Below are positions 33,352 through 44,105 of a DNA stretch of 64,000 bases, piece after piece. The stretch is taken from NCBI GenBank assembly GCA_039090855.1, contig CM077011.1, positions 37,343,501 through 37,407,500 of the forward strand. Direction: 5' to 3'. The stretch's first letter is position 1. The number at the start of each line of letters is the position of its first letter. This stretch comes from Macrothele yani (Eukaryota; Arthropoda; Arachnida; Araneae; Macrothelidae). Below the pieces are notes generated by a model. The model worked only from the letters and a program-made list of their open reading frames with translations. It had not been told where the DNA came from and did no database searches. The position numbers were made by a program, and so were the translations under genes.

Positions 33352-34890
33352 AAATCTCTAAACTCTCTTCAGAATGGTAAGGCTCCGGGAGTTGATGGCA
33401 TAACTGCTAAGATGTTAAAATATGGTGGTGACTCTGTAATTGACTGGTTAAACCAAATCTGCCAGTTGTGCTGGGAGTTAGGAATGGTCCCTCGGGATTG
33501 GAAGGATGCTATTATTAGTCCCTTGTATAAGGGAAAAGGTGATCAGACTGACTGCAAGAACTATCGTGGTATTAGCTTACTGAGTATGGCAGGAAAAGTG
33601 TTTGGTAAGGTCATTATTGAAAAGGTACGAGGTCTTCAGTGAAAGTGTGGGATGTTAGAGTGGTTTTATGCCTGGTAAAGGCTGCACTAACCAAATTTTT
33701 GCGTTACGTATGATGATCGAAAAGTATCTGGCTGTTGGTAAGAAAGTTTTTACTGCCTTCATAGATTTAGAGAAAGCATAAGACCGAGTAAATAGGATAC
33801 TTCTGTGGAAGAGGTTGAATGAATATGGTGTTACTGGGAATCTACGTAGTAGTGTGAAAGCCATGTATGCTGGCAATACAGCTTGTGTACGAGGGAATGG
33901 TGTTGTATCAAAATAGTTTTCTATTGATGCAGGAGTCAGGCAAATTTGTGTAATGTCACCATGGCTGTTTAATATGTTTATGGATGCGGGCAGCATTCGT
34001 GATTCCAAGATGGACAACACTGGCTTATGTCTTGGTGATATTCGTGTGTGCAGATTGCTGTATGCTGATGACACTGTCCTGTTAGCAGAGAGCAAAAGTG
34101 ATTTGCAGGGTATGTAGCCCCGGATGTACCAAGTTTGTATAAAATTCAAACTGAGTATAAATAAGGGAAAAACTAAAGTTATGGTTTTTGAGAGAGGAAC
34201 TGTTAGTACTGAATGCAGAGTAAGTGAAAATGGCACAGTGATTGACCAGGTAAATGAGTTTGTGTATTTAGGAAGCATGTTTGACAGAGAGAACAGATTA
34301 GATAGTGAAAGTTATAGCTGTTTTTGGGAGGTTTTCACAGAAATGATGGGTTCTCAAAAAAGTCCCGCATGGCTGTGTATGAAAGTTTAATTGTTCCTAC
34401 TCGGATGTATGACAGTGAAACCTGGGTACTACAGAAGAGACGTAGGAGTCGTTTGTGTGCTGGAGAAATGCGTTACTTACGGGGGTTTTGTGGGAAGACA
34501 CGTTCTGATCATGTGAGAAATGAAGATGTGTGGCAGTGTGTAATGTGAAGCAAAATGTTGTTATAGTAAGGTGGAGACTAATATTCTTAGGTGGTTTGGC
34601 CATGTTGAAAGAATGAGTAACGAGATGCTTACTAAGAAAAAATGTTCAGCCCGAGTGGCAGGAAAGAAAGGAAGAGGAAGGCCGAGGAAGTCATAGGAGG
34701 ATCAGATTTAGGAGTGTCTGCATGTACGTCGTGTGATGGGTGTCAGTTAGGCACGTGTTGTGCGTCAAGATCGCTGCAAATGGAGAAGTTTGATACGGCA
34801 ACAGTAAGTAAATAATCAGTTAAAAATTTATCGGGTTGTTTGTATTTTTTGTGGAGCTAACCTCTGAATCTCAGAGAACAGCTTAGTGAT
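33352..34890 (+). mobile_element. LINE-B copy B2, reverse transcriptase and 3' end
   Basis: In changing frames the motifs run NGKAPGVDGITAKMLKYGG, GMVPRDWKDAIISPLYKGKG, CKNYRGISLLSMAGKVFGK, GKGCTNQIFALRMMIEKYL, VFTAFIDLEKA (followed by a stop), GVRQICVMSPWLF, CRLLYADDTVLLAESKSDL (catalytic YADD), FVYLGSMFDRENRLD and RMYDSETWVLQKR. The 3' end carries GAGCTAACCTCTGAATCTCA. It is inactive. Confidence 0.9.
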
Positions 34891-34891
34891 A
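34855..34891 (+). repeat. LINE-B 3' hairpin motif
   Basis: GAGCTAACCTCTGAATCTCA followed by GAGAACAGCTTAGTGAT. CTCTG and CAGAG can pair around AATCT. A second, diverged copy sits at 34938-34970. Confidence 0.7.
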
Positions 34892-34970
34892 TGTATGTAC
34901 AAGTTAAATGTTTATTTGGTAGATGGTCTTTCTTTGAGGAGCTAACTCCTGGATCTCAGAGAATAGCAAA

Positions 34971-35689
34971 ATATCATGATATGGGATTGGCTGATGGCGA
35001 GGGAGCTGGTTGAAATCGCACTTTGGTGCAGGGGCTCAGAACTTTGGTGGGCACTCTCTTGGTATTACTGCAAACAGAAGGATGCTGAAGAATTTTCCCT
35101 GATGGCTGCGGACCTTGCGATCATCAGGCTAAGATGATTTTAGGGTGATCGAGGTCATTCGTAAAATATCTACATACATAGTAGAGAACACCCTGTACTG
35201 CCGTACAGATAATACCAGAGAATTTATACTGTGGAGTTGCTTCAACACAGGCATCTGGCACATTAATGCTATAAAATTTGTGTAAGAACGTCACTTCATT
35301 CTGTGAACTCGCTGAAGAACTCAGCATCCGACGGATTCCTCAATTCACTTATTGGTACATATTGAAATAATGACTGATTCATAGTGGACCAACAACCCCG
35401 AAGTGGATCGGATTTTGTGTACATATTCTGCACTCCTCTGCAATTAGGGGATGTAAATAAAAAGCCGTAAATAGAACCAGTGAGTCTGCTTTCTTGGATC
35501 TAACCTAAACAACTAAAAAGTGTATGTAAAGGAAAAATATTGTCAGACCGAGATAGAGGTTTGGCTGGTGGCAGAAACTATTATACTAGAGTAACCAAAA
35601 TCTAAAATTCCAGTAATTGCCTGATCGCAAAGCACGCACCAGGGCGATATCAAAATAAATAATAACACCACTACAGTGTGCTTGTCTGA
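34971..35689. other. No gene seen
   Basis: No recognisable coding sequence, TIR or repeat. A short minus frame at 35124-35327 has no domain. Confidence 0.5.
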
Positions 35690-35953
35690 TGGCTTTGGTA
35701 ATGTCGGATTAAGGCCTTAGTGAGTCCCTAGGCTATGACATTTGACATTTGAATGGGCTCCATAGGCTAAGGATATCTGAATGGGTTCTCATAGAACTTA
35801 CACAGGGAATCATTATGAAGTCGGTTGCAACATCTAACTCTAGCAATATGCTTGTGATAATTAATACATAGTACAGTCTTCACACTAATAAATTATCTGC
35901 AGAGTTTTAATAATAAGTCGCTGTATTTTCTATTGTTCTCATAAGAACATGAG

Positions 35954-36205
35954 TTAAAAGCTTACGATTCCTAGACTTTGCCTTGGATTTTCTAATGATT
36001 TTGTATCGTATACTTTTCTTAATGCATCTTTTTTGTTATGCAATGTGAACTCACCGGAGATTTCGACCATTAACGGTTCCAAGTGCAATTTGGGAGGTGT
36101 GGCTGGATGGTAGTGAAAAAGCTGAAACTGTCTTGCCGACCCCATTATGCACAGCGACATGAAACCTTTGCCCTTTGTGACGTGCCTGCCCAGCAGGATG
36201 CACAC
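35954..36205 (-). pseudogene. Unknown conserved frame in repeat D, copy 1
   Basis: The 83-codon frame shares LHLEPLM, HNKKDALRKV and SLENPRQ with the frame at 60134-60430. The protein is not recognised. The first ~12 codons lie in the inserted SINE-3, so the original start is lost or was upstream. Confidence 0.4.
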
Positions 36206-36338
36206 GACATAAAGGCAGATAGCAGTCAGAACGAACGTCCGCGTAGCTCAATTGGTAGAGCGACTTATTCCGGAATGAGGGGACCCGGGTTCGAGCCCCG
36301 GCGTGAACAAAAATGATGGAGCAATTTACTTCTTTATA
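36176..36338 (+). repeat. SINE-3 copy in repeat D
   Basis: The head GCGTAGCTCAATTGGTAGAG, the B-box CGGGTTCGAGCCCCGGCGTG and the trailer AAAAATGATGGAGCAATTTA are all present. Repeat D sequence (CCTTTGCCCTT before, CCTTGGTGACT after) resumes on both sides when compared with copy 2, which lacks the insertion. Confidence 0.9.
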
Positions 36339-36535
36339 CCTTGGTGACTGAGTCACTGCCTTGGAATCTGTTCGTCTTCCAGCCACTGCTTTTGACCAAG
36401 AGGAAAAGATACTAGACAAAAGTAAAACTTTTTTTATAACCCCCTCCTTCTTTCTCTCTGTCTATTACTTGCCCAAGTCTAATAATGGTGGGCACCAATA
36501 CTATACACAAGCCCCCCTCTCCTTTAATCGGGCCC

Positions 36536-36610
36536 TGGGCACTGGGTCTCTCTTCCCTTTCTGGAACCAGTAGCCCCAAATTATAACCCTTAGAACCGCT
36601 CACATGTTGG
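36536..36610 (+). repeat. SINE-1 body fragment
   Basis: TTCCCTTTCTGGAACCAGTAG and GCCCCAAATTATAACCC correspond to the SINE-1 body without head or tail. 36611-36953 holds nothing recognisable. Confidence 0.6.
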
Positions 36611-37140
36611 TCATTTACCCTCCCCTCCCCCAAAAAATACTGTCTGCGTGTGAAGTACACCTTGGTAGTAATAAGCTTTCAGGAGAGAAAAAAAAATTGT
36701 GATAAAAAGCTCTTATTAGTCAGACCCAGCTTTAGTATTCCGGCTGCTCTAGGCAAAGCCAGATTTATTTCTTTATTTTTGACTGAATAGTTCTTAACCG
36801 TTAAAATATCAATTTTTAATCTGCTAATAACGTATTTTCCCCAATGCCAGGAAACTACAATAAAACAAAATACACAGCAGTTATTAAATTTTAAACTTTT
36901 CTAAACTTCTCCGAATGCTGCCTGCAGTATGCTTATTTATAAATGTCATTGTACACTGGTGTGCAAAAATTAAGGACGAAGAGGAGAAATTAGCATAACA
37001 GCGGAACGAGCAGGCAGAACGGACCGAAAGACCACTTAGGAGATAGACTAGGGTCCGGTACAGTAGGGCATGCGCATATATGCAGCATGACGAGTGTCGG
37101 AAGGGTATAAAGCACACGGGCAGTGTACGCTCAGCAATTC

Positions 37141-37457
37141 ATGGGCCGCTGGTGGCCGAGTGGGCAACGTTCGTGACTGCCACGGAAAGGACCTAAGGTT
37201 CGATCCCAGCAGGTACGAACGCTCGATCCATTAAATATCCGCCGTGCGTCGGATGGGCACGTTAAGCCGTCGGACCCCGGGTACTGGCCCCCGATAATAA
37301 ATAAGGGCGTCTTCCTCCCCCTTTCTACTTCGCTTCCGTGTCACTTTCCTATCGGGCACTCTAGCCCAAATCTCCTAGCTTCCTATTTCTAAGGGTTGTT
37401 TAAGACCTGGGGTCAGACACTTCCTTCCTAAAATCCTCTACATATGATCATTATCAT
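37141..37457 (+). repeat. SINE-4, full length, 12-bp TSD
   Basis: GCTCAGCAATTC flanks it at 37129-37140 and 37458-37469. The head contains GCTGGTGGCCGAGTGGGCAA, a Leu/Ser-tRNA-like A-box, and the B-box AGGTTCGATCCCAGC. The 3' end is ATGATCATTATCAT rather than poly-A. The insertion lies in the 5' untranslated part of the Tc1 element. Confidence 0.95.
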
Positions 37458-37532
37458 GCTCAGCAATTCGGTGAAAGCTATTGCACGGTGTACATCGGTT
37501 TGAACGACGTCGAGTTGCTGACACCGTGGGAT

Positions 37533-38570
37533 ATGGCCAACAGGCAATCTAGTAGACGACATCTGGATGACTTTGTCCGAGGTCACGTCATTGGGAAGTT
37601 GGAAGAAAGTCGAAGTGTGGCCGAGGAGTTCGGGATCGCTCACAGCATCGTTTCACGAGCTTGGGGAGCATTTCAAACGACGGGAACAGCTGCCCGAGAG
37701 TTTAGTAGTGGTCGTCCACGACCAACAACGGCGGCGGACGACCGGTATAATGTCCTACTGCAGGCGAGAAGAGACAGACGGCAGACAGTGGGAGAAATCG
37801 CAAGGCACATGCAACAGACAACTGGACGTCCGTTATCGCGTTTTACCGTGGCCAGGTGGCTGCACAAAGGTGGTCTATTTGCACGGCGACCAATACGGTG
37901 TGTGCCATTGACGCCTGCTTATCGGAGACGACGGTTTCTGTAGTGCCAGGAACATAAGAACTGGACACATCAGCAATGGGGTCGAATTCTCTTTACGGAT
38001 GAGAGCCGATTTAGTCTGACGAGCGATTCTGGACGTATACACATCTGGAGAGAGCAGGAAACACGGAATCACACTTCCAACATCATCGAAAGGGACCGGT
38101 TTGGAGGTGGCGGAGTTCTCGTTTGGGGCGGTATCATGCTTGGTAGCCGTACTGACCTCCACATCTTCCAAGGAGGTTCAGTCACTGGTGTCCGCTATTG
38201 TACCGAGGTTCTCCTGCCTCACGTGCGTCTGTTTAGAGGTGCTGTGGGTCCTAATTTTCTTTTCATGGACGACAATGCTACATCTCATCGTACAGTGGCT
38301 GTCGCAGAGCTGTTGGAGAGTGAAGATATTCAACGCATGGATTGGCCCGCAAGGTCACCGGACCTAAATCCAATCGAACACGTGTGGGACCTTCTCGGGA
38401 GACGCTTGGCAGCACGTCACCAGCCGCCAGCAACGATTCCGCAACTGCGATTGGCGCTGCAAGAGGAATGGGCCGCGACGCCTCAACAACTCCTTAAAAA
38501 CTTCGTCCTCAGCATGGACAGACGTTGTAAATCCTGCAACGCAGTCAGGAGTGATCATATCCCCTACTAA
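37533..38570 (+). pseudogene. Tc1-like DD34E transposase with a single internal stop
   Basis: One frame of 345 codons runs from MANRQSSRRHLDDFVRGHVI to a stop at 38568-38570, broken only by a TAG at 37941-37943. Domains in order: HTH 1 around residues 10-50, HTH 2 around 65-110 with GRPRPTTAADDR between, first Asp in LFTDESRFSLTS, FGGGGVLVWGGIM, second Asp in FMDDNATSHRT, and Glu in [15 protein letters not shown]. Exactly 34 residues lie between the last two catalytic residues. All three are present. A GC content higher than its surroundings suggests a recent arrival. The stop lies between the DNA-binding and catalytic halves. Confidence 0.95.
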
Positions 38571-38856
38571 AGACTGAATTTTTCTTGGCAGCCGCCTGTC
38601 ACATGGACGTTTTTGTCTTCTGTCCAGTTGTGCTCGAAGCTAGCTTTTCAATAAAGTGCCTTTGTATCATTTGGAATCCTTGTTTGGAAGGTTTTTCTCA
38701 CTTGTCCCATATTCTTACGTCTTGTGGATCTTATGGTATGATTTGAGTCAACGTGGAGCACTTCTGCACGACGTTACATTCGAAATACATCTCGTCCTTA
38801 ATTTTTGCACGCCAGTGTACATTGTTTTCATGACCAGAATTGCGTAAACTTCTGGT

Positions 38857-38945
38857 CACCGTCCCAGTGTCACAGTTATTTAAGCGCTGGCTTCTGATTA
38901 TTTGTCTAAGTTGGGTCCAGGTTCGAATCCCGTGAGGCATGTCAT
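38857..38945 (+). repeat. SINE-1-like head fragment
   Basis: TTTAAGCGCTGGCTTCTGAT and CAGGTTCGAATCCCGTGAGG resemble the SINE-1 head. No body or tail follows. From 38946 to 39784 no gene is visible. A duplicated phrase, CAGGCCACTTTTCTTTC and CAGGCTACTTTTCCCT, occurs near 39430. Confidence 0.6.
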
Positions 38946-39784
38946 GCGGTTGAGCTGTATGTCATCCCGTGCTATCTGCGATTTTGCGGTCCATTTTCCG
39001 GATTTCTGTGCGTCCGAGCTTCATCTGGCTAATGACGCCACGTTTGCATCACTACACTGGCGTTTCGTCTGTTATGAGTGGTAATTCACAGTAGGAAAAT
39101 CCTCTTAGCAATAATCCTTCCTCGCTCAAAGTCTGTCAGGTGTTCATAAGGCGACCTTCCGCGACGGGACATATAGTGAGACATAAGAAATACCCTTTCG
39201 ACTCCACATCAGCTCTTCACTGGTTGCAAAATCTCGTTTGTGCCAGCTGCTTATACCCAAGATCAGACAGTTCAAAGGGCTCTGTCCCGAAACCGCTTGC
39301 GCATTATTACTGCATGCCTTCACATTTCAATTTTATTTTAATCATTTGCATGTCCCAACATGTTGTACATATCCTGTAAGCAAGGGTGCAGTTGAGATCT
39401 GCCTGTGCCTGGCGCCCCCAGGCCACTTTTCTTTCAAGGTCTGGCAGCGCCAGGCTACTTTTCCCTAACTGGTTCAGACTATTTAAAAATTAATTTATTC
39501 AATCGTCGCAAATCGAAAGCGATATTTTTAACACAAATAATCTTAACCGAGTTTTTTTTTCTTCCTTCTTGTTCTTGTTTTTCTCCCCCCCCTCTCTCTC
39601 CCTCTCTATTATTATTTTATTATCAAGTCTTTTGTAAAAAATGATCGTGCTTACTTTATCGCTTTGGCCGTCTGTGGACATTATCCATATCGCTGCAACT
39701 ACTAGTCTGATTTGAAAAATTCTTTATGCAGTGGAAAGCTTGAAATGGGATGATCCTTGCATTCAGAATTTTTCTGATTAACAA

Positions 39785-40254
39785 CTTCGCCGCTAGAGGG
39801 CGTAAATGCAAATTATGTCAAATTCAAAATTTATATTATCCCATATATATATTTATTCCATGCTTCTAAATATCCGATTGAAAAAAATTCTCTTCCTTAC
39901 GATGCCAGTTTATCAAAGACCATTTTAAGTTTAATATTTTTTTCAAATAACGCACAGATTTTCCGTTAGGGGGCTTAAAGGTAAATTCTGTTTCCCCCAA
40001 TAAAATTCGTCCTGCATTGCATACAGCTGATGCGAAATGCTCGGCATATAAATTTAGGTAAAGAATGGTTTGGTCATAGGAGTAAGCGTTTATTTCTACT
40101 TTTGATGTATTTGCAGCAAAATCTGAGCTTCTGAAAACTCGATAGAAAAAATTCTTTCGTCGAACGATACCCCTCATCTAGGAAAGCCTGTCAGAATACT
40201 TTCTTTTTTAAATAATGTATAGTTTTTCCGCCAGGTGACGTAGATGATGTATAT
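39785..40254. repeat. Divergent tandem array with CTCF-like motifs, left part
   Basis: Units of ~140-270 bp each carry a motif of the form CCGCTAGAGGGCGTA (39789, with variants at 39962 and 40229), followed by a phrase like CTTCTAAATATCCGATTGAA. The array is interrupted at 40255 by LINE-A2 and resumes after it. Confidence 0.65.
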
Positions 40255-40277
40255 CATCATCATCATCATCATCATTG

Positions 40278-41864
40278 TCAACCATTATCAATCCACTGCT
40301 GGACGAAGGTCTCCCCAAGTTTCCTCCACAACGGTCTGTCTTGTGCCAGTCTCCTCCATGTCACCCCTGCATACTTTCGAATTTCATCCACCCATCTCCC
40401 ATGTGGTCTTCTTCTGGGTCTTTTCCTGTCCCTTGGAATCCAATCTAAAATTTCGGCTGTCCATCGATGATCTGTCCTTCTGGCAGTATGTCCAGCCCAT
40501 TGCCATTTCAGGGATTTAACTCTGATCATGATGTCTTCCACTCTTGTCATTTTTCGGATCCACGAGTTCCTCTTCTTATCTCTCCTGGTTACACCAAGCA
40601 TGCACCTCTCCATGCTTCTTTGAGTTGTCTGTAGCCTTTGTATGTCTCTTTTAGTTAAGGTCCACGTCTCTGCACCATACGTAAGCACTGGAAGGATGCA
40701 TTGATCAAACACTTTTCTTTTAAGACATAATGGCATATTGCTCTTGAAAATTATGCTGTTTCTTCCAAAAGCTCTCCAGGCAAGTTTTGTACGCCGATTA
40801 ATTTCTTCATCAATGTGACCCTCACTTGATATCTGCTGTCCAAGATAAACGTACGTGTCTGTTATCTCCAGCTTTTCTCCATCAATCGATAAATCTTCAT
40901 TTCTTGTAAAAGCATTGAACATCACTTTTGTCTTCTGAAAGTTCATTTTTAATCCCACTTCTTTACTCTTGTCAGCAAGTTCCTGGATCATACTCTGCAG
41001 CTCTGATGGGGTAGTTGCAAAAATGACTACGTCATCAGCAAAACGAACGTGGGTTAGATAATCTCCATTAATCATTATCCCCTTGTTTTCCCAGCTCAGC
41101 GACTGAAAAACACCCTCCAATGTGGCATTAAAGAGCTTCGGAGATATGGTGTCACCTTGTCTCACTCCCTTTCCAATTTTTACGTGTGTTGTATTTTCAA
41201 ACAGCCTAATCTTTGCACTTGCATTTTCATAGATGTTATTAATAATATTAATGTATGCATCTTCAATACCGCAGCTTTTCAGAGCCATTGTAACTGCTGA
41301 TGGATTCACCGAATCAAAGGCTTTTTCATAATCGATAAAAGCCATGCACAATGGAAGTTCATATTCCCTCGCTCTTTCAATTAGTTCTCTCAGCACGTGG
41401 ATATGATCTATTGTGCTGCAGCCACTCCTGAATCCAGCTTGTTCTCTCGGTTGAGCCATGTCCAGTGTTACCTGCAAGCGGTGTGAAAGAACTTTAGTGA
41501 AGATTTTATAAACTACTGATAGGAGGCTGATAGGTCTGTAGTTTCCGAGATCCTCAATGTCACCTTTCTTATGTAGCAGGATCATTGTAGCGGTGTTCCA
41601 ATCCTCAGGAATCTTTCCTTCATTAAGGCATCGAGTGAAAATTTGGGCGAGTACTGTTTCGATTTCTCCACTTGCTTCTTGTATGATGTCTACAGTAATT
41701 CCATCTTCTCCTGGAGCTTTTCCTCGCTTCATGTTCTTGATTGCATGTGCAACTTCTGCTGGAAGGACTGGAGGAACTCTGGTGCAGGTATCTTTCATGA
41801 TGTCTGGAGTGCATATATCATCCCTTTCATATAATTTGGAGTAGAAATCTTTCACTCTTGTCAA
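40278..41864 (-). CDS. LINE-A reverse transcriptase frame (A2)
   Basis: The 528-codon frame, counted from its first ATG (MTRVKDFYSKLYERDD), is open to the normal stop after QQWIDNG. The RT motifs are GKAPGEDGITVDI, NYRPISLLSVVYKIF, QAGFRSGCSTIDHIH, AFIDYEKAFDSV, GVRQGDTISPKLF, VRFADDVVIFA (catalytic) and GLKMNFQKTKVM. The end holds RRTDHRWTAEILDWIPRD and RRPHGRWVDEIRKYAG, the conserved LINE-A tail. The frame is open upstream of the ATG into the linker. In principle it could be reached by a -1 frameshift from the endonuclease. Confidence 0.9.
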   Translation of the reverse strand: MTRVKDFYSKLYERDDICTPDIMKDTCTRVPPVLPAEVAHAIKNMKRGKAPGEDGITVDIIQEASGEIETVLAQIFTRCLNEGKIPEDWNTATMILLHKKGDIEDLGNYRPISLLSVVYKIFTKVLSHRLQVTLDMAQPREQAGFRSGCSTIDHIHVLRELIERAREYELPLCMAFIDYEKAFDSVNPSAVTMALKSCGIEDAYINIINNIYENASAKIRLFENTTHVKIGKGVRQGDTISPKLFNATLEGVFQSLSWENKGIMINGDYLTHVRFADDVVIFATTPSELQSMIQELADKSKEVGLKMNFQKTKVMFNAFTRNEDLSIDGEKLEITDTYVYLGQQISSEGHIDEEINRRTKLAWRAFGRNSIIFKSNMPLCLKRKVFDQCILPVLTYGAETWTLTKRDIQRLQTTQRSMERCMLGVTRRDKKRNSWIRKMTRVEDIMIRVKSLKWQWAGHTARRTDHRWTAEILDWIPRDRKRPRRRPHGRWVDEIRKYAGVTWRRLAQDRPLWRKLGETFVQQWIDNG

Positions 41865-41884
41865 AATTTCGCCTCTATTTCTTG

Positions 41885-43246
41885 TTACAGAACCATCTTC
41901 TTTTCTTCTTTTCTCAGTGCCATAATCTGTTTTCTTCCCTTACTGAGATGTCCCTTTGCTATCTTTAGGCTTTGGTTGTTTTTAATTGTTTTCCTCACTA
42001 GTTCACAGTTGAATTTCCTTACGTCTTCAGTGATACTTTTTCTTACTGTCTTGCATAGCTCTATATATTCCACTTTGGAAGTCACATCTTCTTTAGTTGT
42101 CCTCATCTCTCTTCTTTTTTGCATCAACATTTTGGTTTTTCCTGATAATTTGTTCACATGCAACTTGTTCTTAGACCCAGCTAATTTTGTTGCTGTTTTC
42201 ATAAGAGCTTTGGTTACTTTTCTGTTAACTTCAGAGATGTCCACTTCTTCCGATGTTAGGCCTTCTAAAGCAGAGAACCTGTTCTTCAGTTCTAACTTGA
42301 AGGTATTATGGTGTTTTTTAAGGTTGGTTATGTCAATAGATTTTGTTTGTCTTATGAGCTTGCCACGTTCAAGTTTAGTGTTGAGGTGCATCTTACATCT
42401 CACCAATCTATGGTCACTACCTGTGGTGAACTTGTTTAGCACACTGCAGGCTTCTATGTCGAATTTTTTGTTACACATAATAAAATCAATTTCACTTGTC
42501 GTCCCATTTGGATGTCTCCATGTCCATTTCCTGTGTGGCTTTTTCTTGAAGAAGGAGTTCAAGATGAAAAACCCTTCTGCCTCTGCAAACTCAACGAGAG
42601 TATTTCCACGCTGGTTTCTGTTGCCATGACCGAATTTACCTACTGAAGTTTCATTCTGTTGCCGTTGCCCTATTTTTGCATTGAAATCCCCCATAATTAT
42701 TTTCAAGTGCTGCTTACCTTTATTATTTAGATGACAAATTTCCTCATAAAATTCTTCAATTTCTTCTTCAGGATGACTTGTGGTGGGTGCATAAGTTTGA
42801 ATAATCTGAGCCTGGTTTCTTTTCGAGAGTTGGATAACAAGTCGTGCAGCTCTGTCAGAGGAACTTTCAACTTCTACAACTTTATCTTTCAGTTTCTTGT
42901 TTATTATAAATCCAACACCACTAGTTCTGCCAGTATCTGTCCCACGATAGTAGAAGAGATGTCCACTTTTCAGTTCGATGAGATCTTCTCCTTTTCTCCT
43001 TACCTCACTTAGCCCCACGATGTCCCACTTGATCCTTTGTAGTTCCTCTTCCAATTCAAGAAGCCTTGAATCAGAAGATAGGGAGCGTCCATTGTAAGTA
43101 GCCAAGGTCAGCATCAGATGGCAGCCTAGTCCGGTCCTCCGGGGATTCTTAACACCCTCTGCCTTCATGTCGCACTGGTCGCTGCCTTGGCCAGGTACAT
43201 TCCAGCTGCCGGAGACTGAGGGCCAAGATTTAAGTTGTGGAATCAT
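41885..43246 (-). CDS. LINE-A endonuclease frame (A2)
   Basis: This 453-codon frame encodes a complete APE-type endonuclease, which nicks target DNA for target-primed reverse transcription, plus the linker to the RT. Key motifs with approximate residues are ATYNGRSL (Asn 52), GLSEVRRKG (Glu 81), YAPTTSH (Tyr 152), GDFNAKIG (Asp 187, Asn 189), SEIDFIM (Asp 254) and GSDHRLV (277-282). It ends RKEEKKMVL with a stop exactly where A1 continues in frame. The RT frame then follows in a different frame. The same ending occurs in A4. Confidence 0.9.
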   Translation of the reverse strand: MIPQLKSWPSVSGSWNVPGQGSDQCDMKAEGVKNPRRTGLGCHLMLTLATYNGRSLSSDSRLLELEEELQRIKWDIVGLSEVRRKGEDLIELKSGHLFYYRGTDTGRTSGVGFIINKKLKDKVVEVESSSDRAARLVIQLSKRNQAQIIQTYAPTTSHPEEEIEEFYEEICHLNNKGKQHLKIIMGDFNAKIGQRQQNETSVGKFGHGNRNQRGNTLVEFAEAEGFFILNSFFKKKPHRKWTWRHPNGTTSEIDFIMCNKKFDIEACSVLNKFTTGSDHRLVRCKMHLNTKLERGKLIRQTKSIDITNLKKHHNTFKLELKNRFSALEGLTSEEVDISEVNRKVTKALMKTATKLAGSKNKLHVNKLSGKTKMLMQKRREMRTTKEDVTSKVEYIELCKTVRKSITEDVRKFNCELVRKTIKNNQSLKIAKGHLSKGRKQIMALRKEEKKMVL

Positions 43247-43467
43247 TTTGGAGGGGTTTGGCCATAACTCACCACGCTGGCCAAGCGGGTTGGTGAGTGT
43301 GGGATAGAATTTCCTCTAATCCCGATGGTATAGTTCTACCGCTATTGGCGGTCGTCAGAACCCCTTTAGTGGGAACAGGATGCACCACGAAAAGGCGGGG
43401 TTGACATTTGTCAAGGAGAGGCTGTGATGTTACGCATCACCTGACCTTACATCCCGATGATGTATAT

Positions 43468-43520
43468 ATATTTATTTTAAATTCTAAAATTGTTTCCTTA
43501 GTCTTCAGTTTTGCTCTTAA

Positions 43521-43557
<37 letters not shown>
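43468..43557. repeat. Array remnant and (TA)n tract between two LINE-A copies
   Basis: 43468-43519 is array-like AT-rich sequence; 43522-43557 is a TA run at whose edge LINE-A6 sits. Confidence 0.8.
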
Positions 43558-43560
<3 letters not shown>

Positions 43561-44105
43561 TCATCATTGACAACCATTATCAATCCACTGCTCGACGAAG
43601 GTCTCCCCAAGTTTTTTCCACAACGGTCTGTCTTGTGCCAGTCTCCTCCATGCTACTCCCGCATACTTTCGAATTTCATCCATTCATCTCCCATGTGGTC
43701 TTCCCCTGGGTCTTTTCCTGTCCTTCGGAATCCAGTCTAAAATTTTGGTTGTCCATCGGTGGTCCGTTCTTCTGGCAACATGTCCAGCCCATTTCCATTT
43801 CAGGGATTTTACTCTGATGATGATGTCTTCCACTCTTGCCATTTTTTCTGATACACGAGTTCCTCTTCTTATCACTCCTGGTTACACCAAGCATACAGCT
43901 CTGCATGCTTCTTTGAGTTGTCTTCAGTCTTTGTATGTCTCTTTTAGTTAAGGTCCACGTCTCTGCACCATACGTAAACACTGGAAGGATGCATTGATCA
44001 AACACTTTTCTTTTAAGACACCATGGCATTGCTCTTGAAAAATATACTGTTTCTTCCAAAAGCTCTCTAGGCAAGTTTTATACGCTGATAAATTTCTTCA
44101 TCAAT
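43558..44105 (-). mobile_element. LINE-A copy A6, 3' fragment
   Basis: The minus-strand 3' end of LINE-A with an ATGATGATGA tail next to the (TA)n tract. It includes the coding pieces TYGAETWTLTKRDIQRLKTT, WTCCQKNG-type shifted sequence and WIPKDRKRPRGRPHGR. It is 5' truncated at a phrase equal to GATGAAGAAATT of the full element and has frame shifts. Confidence 0.9.

Larger units (their letters stand above)
35690..36535 (-). repeat. Repeat D, copy 1 (contains SINE-3)
   Basis: This region matches 59935-60665 over most of its length, interrupted by SINE-3 (36176-36338). Both copies keep a minus-strand frame with shared phrases RQFQLF, LHLEPLM, KKDALRKV and KSLENPRQ. No TIR, tail or known domain identifies the family. 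Confidence 0.75.
36954..38817 (+). mobile_element. Tc1-like element, nearly intact, with SINE-4 inside
   Basis: The ends read CACTGGTGTGCAAAAATTAA and TTAATTTTTGCACGCCAGTG, flanked by TA at 36952-36953 and 38818-38819. Without the SINE-4 the element is ~1.53 kb. It encodes one transposase frame of 345 codons. Confidence 0.95.
40255..43455 (-). mobile_element. LINE-A copy A2, full length, 12-bp TSD
   Basis: GATGATGTATAT occurs at 40243-40254 and 43456-43467, exactly bounding a 3,201-bp element. On the minus strand it begins GGATGTAAGGTCAG, has a ~210-bp leader, an endonuclease frame, a reverse transcriptase frame and a (TGATGA)n tail. It inserted into the CTCF-like tandem array. The beginning is identical to that of A4. 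Confidence 0.97.

Noticed and set aside
36238..36308. A functional tRNA gene
   Set aside because: The fold is tRNA-like with A and B boxes, but it is repeated with the same flanks at 10703 and 11111 as the head of SINE-3, and the anticodon arm is degenerate.
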